A stretch of 64,000 nucleotides of DNA from Flavobacterium ammonificans (lineage in GTDB: Bacteria; Bacteroidota; Bacteroidia; Flavobacteriales; Flavobacteriaceae): assembly GCF_020886115.1 (NCBI RefSeq), contig NZ_AP025185.1, positions 1,302,001-1,366,000 on the forward strand. The letters run 5' to 3'. Position numbers and translations under genes: made by a program. The notes under the pieces were generated by a model. It did not search any database. It was not told where the DNA came from and saw only the letters and a program-made list of their open reading frames with translations. Positions 25,702-33,453 of the stretch are shown piece by piece (within the stretch, counting starts at the first letter, position 1; each line of letters begins with the position of its first letter).

Positions 25702-27060
25702 ATGTTTAGTAATTTAAGCGAAAAATTAGATAAAGCCTTTCACGTATTAAAAGGACACGGAAAAATCACTGAGATTAATGTTGCGGAAACTTTGAAAGAA
25801 GTGCGTCGTGCGTTATTGGATGCCGATGTGAACTTTAAAATTGCTAAAGATTTTACTGCCAAAGTAAAAGACAAAGCCATGGGTCAAGATGTATTGACGA
25901 CATTGCAACCAGGGCAATTGTTAGTGAAGTTGGTCAAAGACGAATTGACGGAATTGATGGGTGGCGATGTGGCTGGAATTAATCTTTCGGGAGCGCCAAC
26001 GGTGATCTTGATGTCGGGTTTACAAGGTTCTGGAAAAACGACTTTCTCTGGAAAATTAGCTAATTATTTACAAACTAAAAAAGGAAAGAAACCACTTTTG
26101 GTGGCTTGTGATATTTACCGTCCAGCTGCGATTCAGCAATTGTATGTGGTAGGAGATTCTATTGGGGTTGAGGTGTACTCAGAACCTGAAAATAAAAATC
26201 CTGTTGAAATTGCGCAAAACGCCATCAAACACGCTAAAGCCAATGGTTTTAACGTAGTGATTGTCGATACCGCTGGTCGTCTAGCAGTAGATGAGGAAAT
26301 GATGAACGAAATTGAACGCGTTCATAAAGCGATTCAACCGCAAGAAACTTTGTTTGTTGTCGATTCGATGACTGGACAAGATGCGGTAAATACAGCTAAA
26401 ACTTTCAACGACAGATTGAATTTTGACGGAGTTATCTTAACCAAATTAGATGGAGATACTCGTGGTGGAGCCGCGCTTTCTATTAAATCAGTTGTTAACA
26501 AACCGATTAAGTTTGTAGGTACTGGCGAAAAAATGGAAGCGATTGATGTGTTCTATCCAGATCGTATGGCAGAACGTATCCTTGGAATGGGAGACGTTGT
26601 GTCTTTGGTAGAAAGAGCGCAAGAACAATACAACGAAGAAGAAGCTCGAAAATTACAGAAGAAAATTGCGAAGAACGAATTTGGTTTTGACGATTTCTTG
26701 TCACAAATTCAACAAGTAAAGAAAATGGGTAATATGAAAGACTTGGTGGGAATGATACCAGGTGCTTCTAAAGCCATGAAAGATGTAGAGATTGAAGACG
26801 ATGCTTTCAAACATATTGAAGCGATTATCCATTCGATGACGCCTATTGAAAGAAGCAAACCCGCTTTGATTGATATGAAACGTAAAACGAGAATTGCTAA
26901 AGGTTCTGGTACCAAAATCGAACAGGTGAATCAATTGATGAAACAGTTTGAGCAAATGAGTAAAATGATGAAAATGATGCAAGGTCCTGGAGGTAAAAAC
27001 CTAATGAAAATGATGGGCGGAATGAAAGGAATGCCAGGTGGTATGCCGGGGATGAGATAA
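25702..27060 (+). CDS. ffh: Signal recognition particle protein Ffh
   Basis: The SRP54 GTPase of 452 residues that binds 4.5S RNA and signal sequences of nascent membrane proteins. The N domain (about 1-85) is followed by the G domain with P-loop GLQGSGKTT near residue 107, DTAGRL near 190, and TKLDGDTRGG near 248. The Met-rich M domain runs from about 328 to the end, closing in MMKMMQGPGG and repeated GGM motifs. The length is normal. A strong promoter lies just upstream, and an octanucleotide repeat array starts right after the stop. Confidence 0.98.
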   Translation: MFSNLSEKLDKAFHVLKGHGKITEINVAETLKEVRRALLDADVNFKIAKDFTAKVKDKAMGQDVLTTLQPGQLLVKLVKDELTELMGGDVAGINLSGAPTVILMSGLQGSGKTTFSGKLANYLQTKKGKKPLLVACDIYRPAAIQQLYVVGDSIGVEVYSEPENKNPVEIAQNAIKHAKANGFNVVIVDTAGRLAVDEEMMNEIERVHKAIQPQETLFVVDSMTGQDAVNTAKTFNDRLNFDGVILTKLDGDTRGGAALSIKSVVNKPIKFVGTGEKMEAIDVFYPDRMAERILGMGDVVSLVERAQEQYNEEEARKLQKKIAKNEFGFDDFLSQIQQVKKMGNMKDLVGMIPGASKAMKDVEIEDDAFKHIEAIIHSMTPIERSKPALIDMKRKTRIAKGSGTKIEQVNQLMKQFEQMSKMMKMMQGPGGKNLMKMMGGMKGMPGGMPGMR

Positions 27061-27167
27061 TTAAAGGTTAAAAGGTTATAAGGTTATAAGGTTATAAGGT
27101 TATAAGGTTATAAGGTTATAAGGTTATAAGGTTATAAGGTTATAAGGTTAAGGGTTACAAGGTTATA
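27061..27167. repeat. Octanucleotide tandem repeat (AAGGTTAT)n
   Basis: Nine perfect copies of AAGGTTAT occupy 27072-27143, flanked by partial or mutated copies on both sides (AAAGGTTA, AAGGTTA, GGGTTAC, and one more AAGGTTAT at 27159-27166). The array starts immediately after the ffh stop and ends about 90 bases before folD. No promoter or coding frame is apparent in it. A perfect 8-bp array of this size should vary in copy number by slippage. Confidence 0.95.
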
Positions 27168-27258
27168 ATTACAACACACTAGTAAGGGTTTATTTTTTAA
27201 TTTGATCAATTTTAAACAAATAAACTCTTAAACAAATAAACTAATACAACACAATACA

Positions 27259-28140
27259 ATGCAACTACTAGACGGAAAAAAGACTTCGGAAGAAATCAAA
27301 CAAGAAATTGCAGCCGAGGTTCAAATAATGAAAGCCAAAGGCGAGAAAGTACCTCACTTAGCCGCAGTTTTGGTTGGGAATAACGGCGCTAGCTTGACTT
27401 ATGTGGGCAGCAAAGTGCGTTCTTGTGAACAAATTGGTTTCGAATCGACTTTGGTGTCTTTGCCAGAAACGATTACCGAAAGCGAATTGTTAGCTAAGAT
27501 TGCTGATTTGAACGAAGACGACAATTTGGACGGCTTTATTGTTCAGTTGCCTTTGCCAAAACACATCAACGAAGAAAAGATATTGATGGCGATTCACCCG
27601 GATAAAGATGTGGATGGTTTTCACCCAACGAATTTTGGTAAAATGGCTTTGGAAATGGAAACCTTTTTGCCAGCTACTCCGTTTGGAATCATGCAGTTGT
27701 TAGAGCGTTACAAAGTAGAAACCGCAGGAAAACATACTGTCGTTATTGGAAGAAGTCATATTGTGGGTCGACCAATGAGTATTTTAATGAGTCGCAAAGG
27801 CTATCCTGGAGATTCAACGGTAACCTTAACTCACAGTAGAACTAAAAACATCGAAGAATATACTAAGAATGCCGATATCATTATCACAGCTTTAGGCGTG
27901 CCTAATTATTTGAAAGCGGATATGGTAAAAGACGGTGTAGTAGTCATTGACGTAGGTATCACTAGAGTAGAAGATGCTTCGCACCCAAAAGGCTATGTAA
28001 TTACTGGTGATGTTGATTTTGATGAGGTTAGTAAAAAATCTTCTTTTATTACGCCAGTTCCTGGTGGAGTAGGACCTATGACGATTGCGATGTTGTTGAA
28101 AAACACACTTTTGGCAAGACAAATTAGAGCTAGAAAATAA
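27259..28140 (+). CDS. folD: Bifunctional methylenetetrahydrofolate dehydrogenase/cyclohydrolase
   Basis: A cytoplasmic one-carbon enzyme of 293 residues converting 5,10-methylene-THF to 10-formyl-THF. The catalytic Tyr and Lys lie in LTYVGSKVRSCEQIG near residues 53-60. The folate site is in KDVDGFHPTN near 115, and the Rossmann NADP site begins GRSHIVGRP near 165. The PGGVGPMT motif near 268 closes the active site. The length fits the family. It follows an octanucleotide array and is convergent with the pseudouridine synthase gene, with a palindromic repeat element between them. Confidence 0.98.
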   Translation: MQLLDGKKTSEEIKQEIAAEVQIMKAKGEKVPHLAAVLVGNNGASLTYVGSKVRSCEQIGFESTLVSLPETITESELLAKIADLNEDDNLDGFIVQLPLPKHINEEKILMAIHPDKDVDGFHPTNFGKMALEMETFLPATPFGIMQLLERYKVETAGKHTVVIGRSHIVGRPMSILMSRKGYPGDSTVTLTHSRTKNIEEYTKNADIIITALGVPNYLKADMVKDGVVVIDVGITRVEDASHPKGYVITGDVDFDEVSKKSSFITPVPGGVGPMTIAMLLKNTLLARQIRARK

Positions 28141-28157
28141 AAGAATATAGAATAAGC

Positions 28158-28294
28158 AAAAGAGGTTGTCTTAAAAGCTACATTTTTGTCATTCCGAATT
28201 TATTTCGGAATCTTTAAATATTGAAATCAAATATTTATAGAAACTGAAACAAGTTCAGTTTGACAAGTATAAAACTTTTATGACAACCTCTTTT
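28158..28294. repeat. MITE-like palindromic repeat element between folD and rluF
   Basis: Terminal inverted repeats of 20 bp with one mismatch (AAAAGAGGTTGTCTTAAAAG at 28158-28177 and its complement at 28275-28294) enclose two perfect 8-bp hairpins: ATTCCGAA/TTCGGAAT (28191-28211) and AAACTGAA/TTCAGTTT (28241-28261). A further TTGTCA/TGACAA pair encloses both. The whole can fold into a cloverleaf-like structure. Poly-A/T edges would also let it terminate both converging genes. Related TGTCATTCCGAA elements are, to my knowledge, dispersed in flavobacterial genomes. Confidence 0.75.
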
Positions 28295-28300
28295 TTAGTA

Positions 28301-29113
28301 TTAGTTTCTTCTGAATTTAGAATCATCCCTTCTTGGAAATTCTATTTTTCGTCGGGTTGGTTCTGCTTTGGGTAAACTGGCTTCTTCGGTTTTGCTGGAC
28401 GGTTCAATCAGTTGGTTTAATTCTTTGATTTCAGCATCGGTTAATTCGCGGTAGCGCCCCACAGGAACATCTAGCGAGATATTGATAATTCGGATGCGTT
28501 TCAAAGCGGTTACTTCGTAGCCTAAATATTCACACATTCTACGAATTTGGCGATTCAAGCCTTGAGTCAAAATAATTTTGAAGGTGTATTTGCTGATTTG
28601 TTCCACCTTACATTTTCGGGTTACGGTTTCCAAAATTGGAACGCCATTCCCCATACGCTCTATAAAACGATCGGTTATGGGTCTATTTACAGTTACTGTG
28701 TATTCTTTTTCGTGATTGTTTCTGGCACGCAGTATTTTGTTGACAATATCGCCGTCATTGGTCATAAAAATCAATCCTTCACTGGCTTTGTCTAAACGAC
28801 CAATTGGGAAAATACGCTTGGGATAATTGATGTAATCGACAATATTATCGCGAACGTCCAAATTAGTAGTACATTCAATACCAACCGGTTTATTGAAAGC
28901 CAAATAAATGGATTTCTCATTTTTCTCGACAATCAGTTTGCCGTCTATACGCACTTCGTCATCAGGAGACACTTTAGTACCCATTTCAGGAACAATTCCG
29001 TTAATGGTCACTCTTCCTTCTTCGATGAGTTTATCGGCTTCTCTGCGAGAGCAATAGCCGGTTTCTCCAATGAATTTATTAAGGCGTTTTAGATTTTCGT
29101 TTGTATTTTCCAA
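28301..29113 (-). CDS. rluF: RNA pseudouridine synthase, RsuA/RluF family (probable 23S rRNA U2604)
   Basis: A 270-residue enzyme that isomerises uridine to pseudouridine in rRNA. An N-terminal S4 RNA-binding domain (about residues 8-65; RLNKFIGETGYCSRREADKLIEEGRV) is followed by the RsuA-type catalytic domain. The catalytic Asp lies in GRLDKASEGLIFMTNDG near residue 108, and QGLNRQIRRMCEYLGY near 190 is the conserved C-terminal motif. The pattern is closer to RluF than to RluB or RsuA, but the site is not certain. The C-terminus is a Lys/Arg-rich tail. A -7 element (29161-29168) lies upstream. Confidence 0.88.
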   Translation of the reverse strand: MENTNENLKRLNKFIGETGYCSRREADKLIEEGRVTINGIVPEMGTKVSPDDEVRIDGKLIVEKNEKSIYLAFNKPVGIECTTNLDVRDNIVDYINYPKRIFPIGRLDKASEGLIFMTNDGDIVNKILRARNNHEKEYTVTVNRPITDRFIERMGNGVPILETVTRKCKVEQISKYTFKIILTQGLNRQIRRMCEYLGYEVTALKRIRIINISLDVPVGRYRELTDAEIKELNQLIEPSSKTEEASLPKAEPTRRKIEFPRRDDSKFRRN

Positions 29114-29160
29114 AGGATCAGTTGAATCTATAAATTACGTATACTAATTTTAAGCGTGGT

Positions 29161-29168
29161 CAAAGATA
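29161..29168 (-). promoter_or_regulatory. -7 promoter element of the pseudouridine synthase gene
   Basis: TATCTTTG on the minus strand matches TAnnTTTG, 47 bases before the ATG at 29113. Confidence 0.5.
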
Positions 29169-29206
29169 CAAACTAGAAATGTTTTTAAACTAGGATTGTA
29201 GGTCAA

Positions 29207-29238
29207 AATAAAAAAGGTGCTTTATTCAAGCACCTTTA
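29207..29238 (-). terminator. Terminator of the sigma/anti-sigma/outer-membrane operon
   Basis: AAAGGTGC and GCACCTTT enclose a 9-base loop. On the minus strand the stem runs into T-rich sequence. It lies about 10 bases beyond the stop at 29248. Confidence 0.8.
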
Positions 29239-29247
29239 AAGTTTGGT

Positions 29248-30375
29248 TTAATTAAAATCCCAACGAATACCAAATGAGACATTATTTAATGGTACATGAT
29301 TGATATCGGAATTCTTTTTAAACACTGGATTCAGATCGTATTTGAAATACAAACTTGTCGCGCGATAACCAATGTAAGTACTCAATCCATAATTGAAATC
29401 AGACACATTGAAATCTCCTTTTTGTTTGGTTTTTTCTGTATCTCCATCCACCTCAATGTGAAGTAATTGTTTGGATTTAATTCGAACCCCAGTATATCCA
29501 CCAATTCCCAAACGAATTGATTCGTGTGTTCTAAAATAGGATGTAGTGCCGTCTTTCGAATATTTTTTTGGTGTAAAATCGAATTCTAAATGAAATGGTG
29601 CAACCAAATACACATTTCTTAATCGCGACTCTTCTAAATCAAAATTTGAAGTTGCTAAATAGGTTTGATTTCCACTCTTTACAAAATAACGATTGTCTGT
29701 AGGACGCAAATTATTATACATGACAGAGAAACCATATTTTGCATGAACTAAATTATGATTTTTGATTAGTCTACTGTTATAGGTAACTCCCCATTCATAA
29801 AAATGAGATCCCCAAACTCTAAAATCTGAATTTTCTATATCTTTTAGTTCCGGAATAGCATTGTTTAATCCCATAGCAAAAACAAATTGTGAGATAGTCC
29901 TTTTGGATTTGCGTTCGATTTTATCTTGCTCACCTTTGTAAACCTTCATTGTAGTGAGATTAATTTCTGTTCTATTTTTTCCTATTGAATCATTTCGACT
30001 ACTACCTAGAATAATTGTAGTCCCTCCTTTTTTTAGTTTTTCTTCCGAAACTGTAAATTTACCATCTACTTTATCTTGTACCAATTGTGCTAATTTAGCC
30101 TCTTCCATTGCTACTTTATTTTCAATATTTTTAGCGAATTCTTCTGCAATTTTCTGTTTAAGTTCTTTTCCTTTTTCTGCTGTGATTTTTCCTTCTTTAA
30201 CTTGTAGGTCAATGGCTTCGACTTCAACTTTTAAGTTATTTTTTTCCTTATTGGTAATTAATTCAATATTTGAAGCAATTTCTTTTACTTGTTTTTCAAA
30301 TGTTTTTTCTTGCGCTACTACTTTACTTAATAAGCTCACAATAAGTATAACAGTGTAAATTATAATTTTTTGCAT
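29248..30375 (-). CDS. Outer-membrane beta-barrel protein with coiled-coil N-terminal region
   Basis: A 375-residue exported protein; the signal peptide ends near LLSKVVAQ (residue 22). Residues of about 23-110 are Lys/Glu-rich with heptad character and probably form a periplasmic coiled coil. The rest alternates hydrophobic and aromatic residues, with the final strand NNVSFGIRWDFN ending in Phe-Asn, typical of a barrel of about 8-10 strands. I recognise no named family. It is the last gene of an operon with an ECF sigma factor and its anti-sigma, 35 bases after the latter, so it is a likely regulon member or envelope sensor. Confidence 0.75.
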   Translation of the reverse strand: MQKIIIYTVILIVSLLSKVVAQEKTFEKQVKEIASNIELITNKEKNNLKVEVEAIDLQVKEGKITAEKGKELKQKIAEEFAKNIENKVAMEEAKLAQLVQDKVDGKFTVSEEKLKKGGTTIILGSSRNDSIGKNRTEINLTTMKVYKGEQDKIERKSKRTISQFVFAMGLNNAIPELKDIENSDFRVWGSHFYEWGVTYNSRLIKNHNLVHAKYGFSVMYNNLRPTDNRYFVKSGNQTYLATSNFDLEESRLRNVYLVAPFHLEFDFTPKKYSKDGTTSYFRTHESIRLGIGGYTGVRIKSKQLLHIEVDGDTEKTKQKGDFNVSDFNYGLSTYIGYRATSLYFKYDLNPVFKKNSDINHVPLNNVSFGIRWDFN

Positions 30376-30410
30376 GGTGATTTAATTTTTAATTAGTGTA
30401 CGATTTTGAT

Positions 30411-31100
30411 TTATTCGAAATTTCTGTTGGCAATGACTGACTTAATTCGGTTATAGTTTTTGTTTAATTTGTCTAGTGTAGTTTCGCGATACACACTGTC
30501 TAATTCTTTTTCAACGCCGGTAAGCAGTGTTGCGGCATTTATTTTTATTTTATTTTTTGAAACAGTATTTCTGGTAGGATTGGTTGTTTTTTGACCGGTC
30601 TCTATTTCATTTAAAAGTGCCTCAGGACTCATGTATTTGTATGTTGTTGGCGAAGTGGCTTTTGAATTAGTGACTATTTCTTGAGTAACTATTATTTGAA
30701 TGGGTTTCAATTCTTGGTTACTTTTTTCCTCTGAAATGATAGTTTTAGTATTGATTTTGTTTGACTCGTTTTGAGTCAAAATCGGTGATGTTTTTTCGAC
30801 TGCAATTGTTGCAATAGGTGTTGCTGTCACCGAATCATTTTTTGATTCCGCTACGGTTGCAACAGCAATTGAATCATCAATTTGAGTGGTGGATGTTGAG
30901 GTTGTAGTGTAGAGAATTCCTAATCCAAAAAATACTACTACTGCAGCGGCTATAGCCAGCCAGTTATAATTTGGTTTTGCCTTTTCATTCTCTGTACTGT
31001 TTAGCATCGCTTCTAATCGATCCCAGCTAGCTGCAGACGGCTGAATGGTTCTGTCATTCAATTTCTTTTTGATTTGATTCTCGATTTTATTTTGTTCCAT
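30411..31100 (-). CDS. Anti-sigma factor-like membrane protein
   Basis: A 229-residue protein with a cytoplasmic N-terminal helix region (IQPSAASWDRLEAMLN, a motif recurrent in Bacteroidota anti-sigma proteins), one transmembrane helix at about residues 47-67 (WLAIAAAVVVFFGLGILY), and a Ser/Thr/Lys-rich periplasmic tail. Its start overlaps the end of the ECF sigma gene by 14 bases, so the two are translationally coupled. It should hold the sigma factor at the membrane until an envelope signal arrives. Sequence similarity to classical zinc-binding anti-sigmas is absent, so the role rests on context and layout. Confidence 0.78.
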   Translation of the reverse strand: MEQNKIENQIKKKLNDRTIQPSAASWDRLEAMLNSTENEKAKPNYNWLAIAAAVVVFFGLGILYTTTSTSTTQIDDSIAVATVAESKNDSVTATPIATIAVEKTSPILTQNESNKINTKTIISEEKSNQELKPIQIIVTQEIVTNSKATSPTTYKYMSPEALLNEIETGQKTTNPTRNTVSKNKIKINAATLLTGVEKELDSVYRETTLDKLNKNYNRIKSVIANRNFE

Positions 31101-31656
31101 TGAGTCTCTTTTTTAATTCAAATAGTTGGTGTTGTAACAACTTTCGTGCGTGCGATAATTGTGACTTTGATGTTCCTTCGCTTATTTTGAGCATTGTTGC
31201 TATTTCATGATGTTTAAATCCTTCAATAGCGTATAAATTGAATACCATTTTATAACCATCAGGTAAATTGTCAATTAAATATTGAATATCATCTATTGCA
31301 AAATCTTCCATTTCATAAGAAGATTCCTTTTCGCTTACTATAAAGTCTTCATTATTTTGATGAACGATATGGTTTTTTTTTGCCCTTATAAAATCAATGC
31401 ATTCATAAATCATAATGCGTCGAATCCAACCTTCAAAACTTCCTTTGTGTTCAAATTTTTTCAAATTGGAAAACACTTTCATGAAGCCAGTTAATAGAAT
31501 GTCTTCTGCATGGTGAATGTCACTGATGTAATTTCTGCAAACGCCTAACATCTTTGGAGAAAATTGATCATAGATCTGTTTTTGAGCCTGCCGATTGTTA
31601 GCAATGGCTAAATCAATGATTTGTTTTTCTTCTTGATGTATTGGAATTACTTTCAT
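31087..31656 (-). CDS. RNA polymerase ECF sigma factor
   Basis: A 189-residue sigma-70-family factor. Region 2 (about residues 25-95) contains AEDILLTGFMKVFSNLKKFEHKGSFEGWIRRIMIYECIDFIR. Region 4 (about 125-180) has the helix-turn-helix GFKHHEIATMLKISEGTSKSQLSHARKLL. Region 3 is absent, as in ECF factors. It is the first gene of the operon sigma, anti-sigma, outer-membrane protein, suggesting control of an envelope function. No promoter of the housekeeping type was evident upstream. Confidence 0.93.
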   Translation of the reverse strand: MKVIPIHQEEKQIIDLAIANNRQAQKQIYDQFSPKMLGVCRNYISDIHHAEDILLTGFMKVFSNLKKFEHKGSFEGWIRRIMIYECIDFIRAKKNHIVHQNNEDFIVSEKESSYEMEDFAIDDIQYLIDNLPDGYKMVFNLYAIEGFKHHEIATMLKISEGTSKSQLSHARKLLQHQLFELKKRLNGTK

Positions 31657-31789
31657 TTACAATTTTCTAAATTATAATTCGATTTATAAATTAGTTGTTA
31701 TAGTAATAGACGAGTGTGGATGAGAAAAGGTTGTATGCGATCCACTATTTTTATTTTAAAAAGTAAAAATATTGAAAAAAAGTACGGGT

Positions 31790-32632
31790 TTATTGTAAGA
31801 GGTAGGCGGATATTTTTTTGTAGACTTCTTTGTTTTGCAAACTATGTCCCAATCCTTTTGTGGTTTCTAGAACAGACCTTTTCCAATACTGATTCGTTTT
31901 TTTACTTTCTTCATACAATACTACGGTATCGTCTAAGTCATGAAATAAAAGCCCTTTAGCTGTCACGGATTGCGCGTAATGCTGTGCTGAAAAATCTGCG
32001 ACTTTAACTTGGAAACGCTCCCAATAATGTTGGTGAATCAATTTTTCCATTCGGCTATTCAATCGCAATAAGCGTACATAATTTTTAAAAATAATGGCAT
32101 AATCGGATGGAGCACCTAAAAGCACCATTTTTTCTACAGTTGGATTATTGTAGGTCGCTTGGTAATACAAACTTGCTTTTCCGCCAATAGAGTGTCCAAT
32201 GATATAATTAGGGCTGTATTTTTTGGCTACACAATCAATACTGGCTACATAGCGTATCACATTAAATTCTTTTCCTTCTGATAATCCGTGAGCGGGTGCG
32301 TCTATTGCAATAATGGTGTGTCCCGTTTCAATGAGATGCGGTAGTAATTTTTTCCAACGCATAGTATTGCTTTCCCAACCGTGTAAAAGAAAAATGATTT
32401 TTTCATCTCCGTCCCAACGGTAGGTTTGGAACTGCAAACCGTTATTGTCAAAAGTTTCTTTTTTGGCTTCGGCCAAAAAGGGTGGAAGTTGGTTACTATT
32501 TAGTTTTCCTTTTCGAGGATGGCTAAAAAGAGAGAAGGCAAGCAGCGTTGCTTTTTTGGGAGCAATAAAACACAGTAGGTTAATGTAAGCTCCGTAGGAT
32601 TTGGTAGTGATAAAGAAAAGAAATTGCTTCAT
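31790..32632 (-). CDS. Alpha/beta hydrolase
   Basis: A 280-residue protein with an alpha/beta-hydrolase core. The segment IIFLLHGWESNTMRWKKLLPHL carries the HGW oxyanion motif. The nucleophile elbow is GHSIGGKA near residue 155, the acid is likely in HDLDDTVV near 240, and the histidine is in GLGHSLQN near 265. No clear signal peptide is seen. Such enzymes are esterases, lipases or amidases; the substrate is unknown. It begins after the terminator of the coiled-coil gene, so it is probably transcribed separately from it. Confidence 0.85.
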   Translation of the reverse strand: MKQFLFFITTKSYGAYINLLCFIAPKKATLLAFSLFSHPRKGKLNSNQLPPFLAEAKKETFDNNGLQFQTYRWDGDEKIIFLLHGWESNTMRWKKLLPHLIETGHTIIAIDAPAHGLSEGKEFNVIRYVASIDCVAKKYSPNYIIGHSIGGKASLYYQATYNNPTVEKMVLLGAPSDYAIIFKNYVRLLRLNSRMEKLIHQHYWERFQVKVADFSAQHYAQSVTAKGLLFHDLDDTVVLYEESKKTNQYWKRSVLETTKGLGHSLQNKEVYKKISAYLLQ

Positions 32633-32633
32633 A

Positions 32634-32663
32634 ATAAAAAAGTCCCGATTTGCATCGGGACTT
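32634..32663 (-). terminator. Terminator of the nif3 / coiled-coil operon
   Basis: AAGTCCCGAT and ATCGGGACTT form a perfect 10-bp stem with a TTGC loop, followed on the minus strand by a T run. It lies 8 bases beyond the stop at 32671. Confidence 0.88.
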
Positions 32664-32670
32664 CAAGTAG

Positions 32671-33450
32671 TTAAAATTTAGAAAATAATTTTTCCATTTT
32701 TTCTCTTTCCTCCTCGGCTAACGTACTGTCAACCAAAATTCTTCCAGAGTGTTCATCAGTGATGATTTTCTTTCTAGCGGCAATTTCCACTTGTGTTTGT
32801 GGTGGAATTGTAAAGAAAGATCCTGCAGATGCTCCTCTTTCGATAGAAACTACAGCTAATCCATTACGAACGCTGCTTCTGATTCTTTTGTAAGCAGTTA
32901 ACAAACGCTCTTCGATTTGTGCTTCATACTCTGCTGATTTTTGAGAAAGAAATTCTTCTTCTTTCTGAGTTTCAGCCATAATAGCATCCAATTCTGATTT
33001 TTTATGTTTCAAGTGAGTTGATTTTGATTCTAATTTTTCTTTAGAATTTGCAATCACCTCTTTTTTGTGCTCAATAGAAGCTTTCATTTCTTTGATTTGC
33101 TTTTCAGCCAATTGAATTTCTAATTCTTGAAATTCAACTTCTTTAGTCAAAGAGTTGTATTCTCTGTTGTTACGAACACTCTCTTGTTGTTTTGTATATT
33201 TTTTGATAGCCTCTTTGTGCTCGTCAATAGCATTTTTCTTTACTTTGATTTGCTCTTCGATAACTTCAAGTTCGCTTTTTAATTTTTCTGAACGAGTGCT
33301 TAAACCAGCTACTTCATCTTCTAAATCTTCTACCTCTAAAGGAAGTTCTCCTCTTACGTTTCTGATTTCGTCAATTCTTGAGTCAATAAGTTGTAAATCG
33401 TATATTGCTCTTAACTTGTCTTCGACACTTAATTCTTTTTTAGTCGCCAT
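32671..33450 (-). CDS. Coiled-coil protein with cysteine-less C4 zinc-ribbon remnant (CT398/zf-RING_7-like)
   Basis: A 259-residue cytoplasmic protein. Residues of about 10-190 form a long antiparallel coiled coil rich in Glu and Lys (LRAIYDLQLIDSRIDEIRN start). Homologues end in a C4 zinc ribbon with IPPQ...I..C..CGRIL. Here the same scaffold is recognisable (FFTIPPQTQVEIAARKKIITDEHSGRILVD, about 212-242), but all four cysteine positions carry other residues, so zinc binding is unlikely. The family often neighbours nif3, as here, with a 3-base gap. The function is unsettled; nucleic-acid or scaffold roles have been suggested. Confidence 0.85.
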   Translation of the reverse strand: MATKKELSVEDKLRAIYDLQLIDSRIDEIRNVRGELPLEVEDLEDEVAGLSTRSEKLKSELEVIEEQIKVKKNAIDEHKEAIKKYTKQQESVRNNREYNSLTKEVEFQELEIQLAEKQIKEMKASIEHKKEVIANSKEKLESKSTHLKHKKSELDAIMAETQKEEEFLSQKSAEYEAQIEERLLTAYKRIRSSVRNGLAVVSIERGASAGSFFTIPPQTQVEIAARKKIITDEHSGRILVDSTLAEEEREKMEKLFSKF

Positions 33451-33453
33451 ATT

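Noticed and set aside
27061..27167. CRISPR array interpretation of the octamer repeat
   Set aside because: Units are contiguous with no spacers, and no cas genes are present.
31714..31959. 81-codon plus-strand frame near the sigma factor
   Set aside because: It overlaps the hydrolase gene antisense and has no promoter or recognisable protein features.
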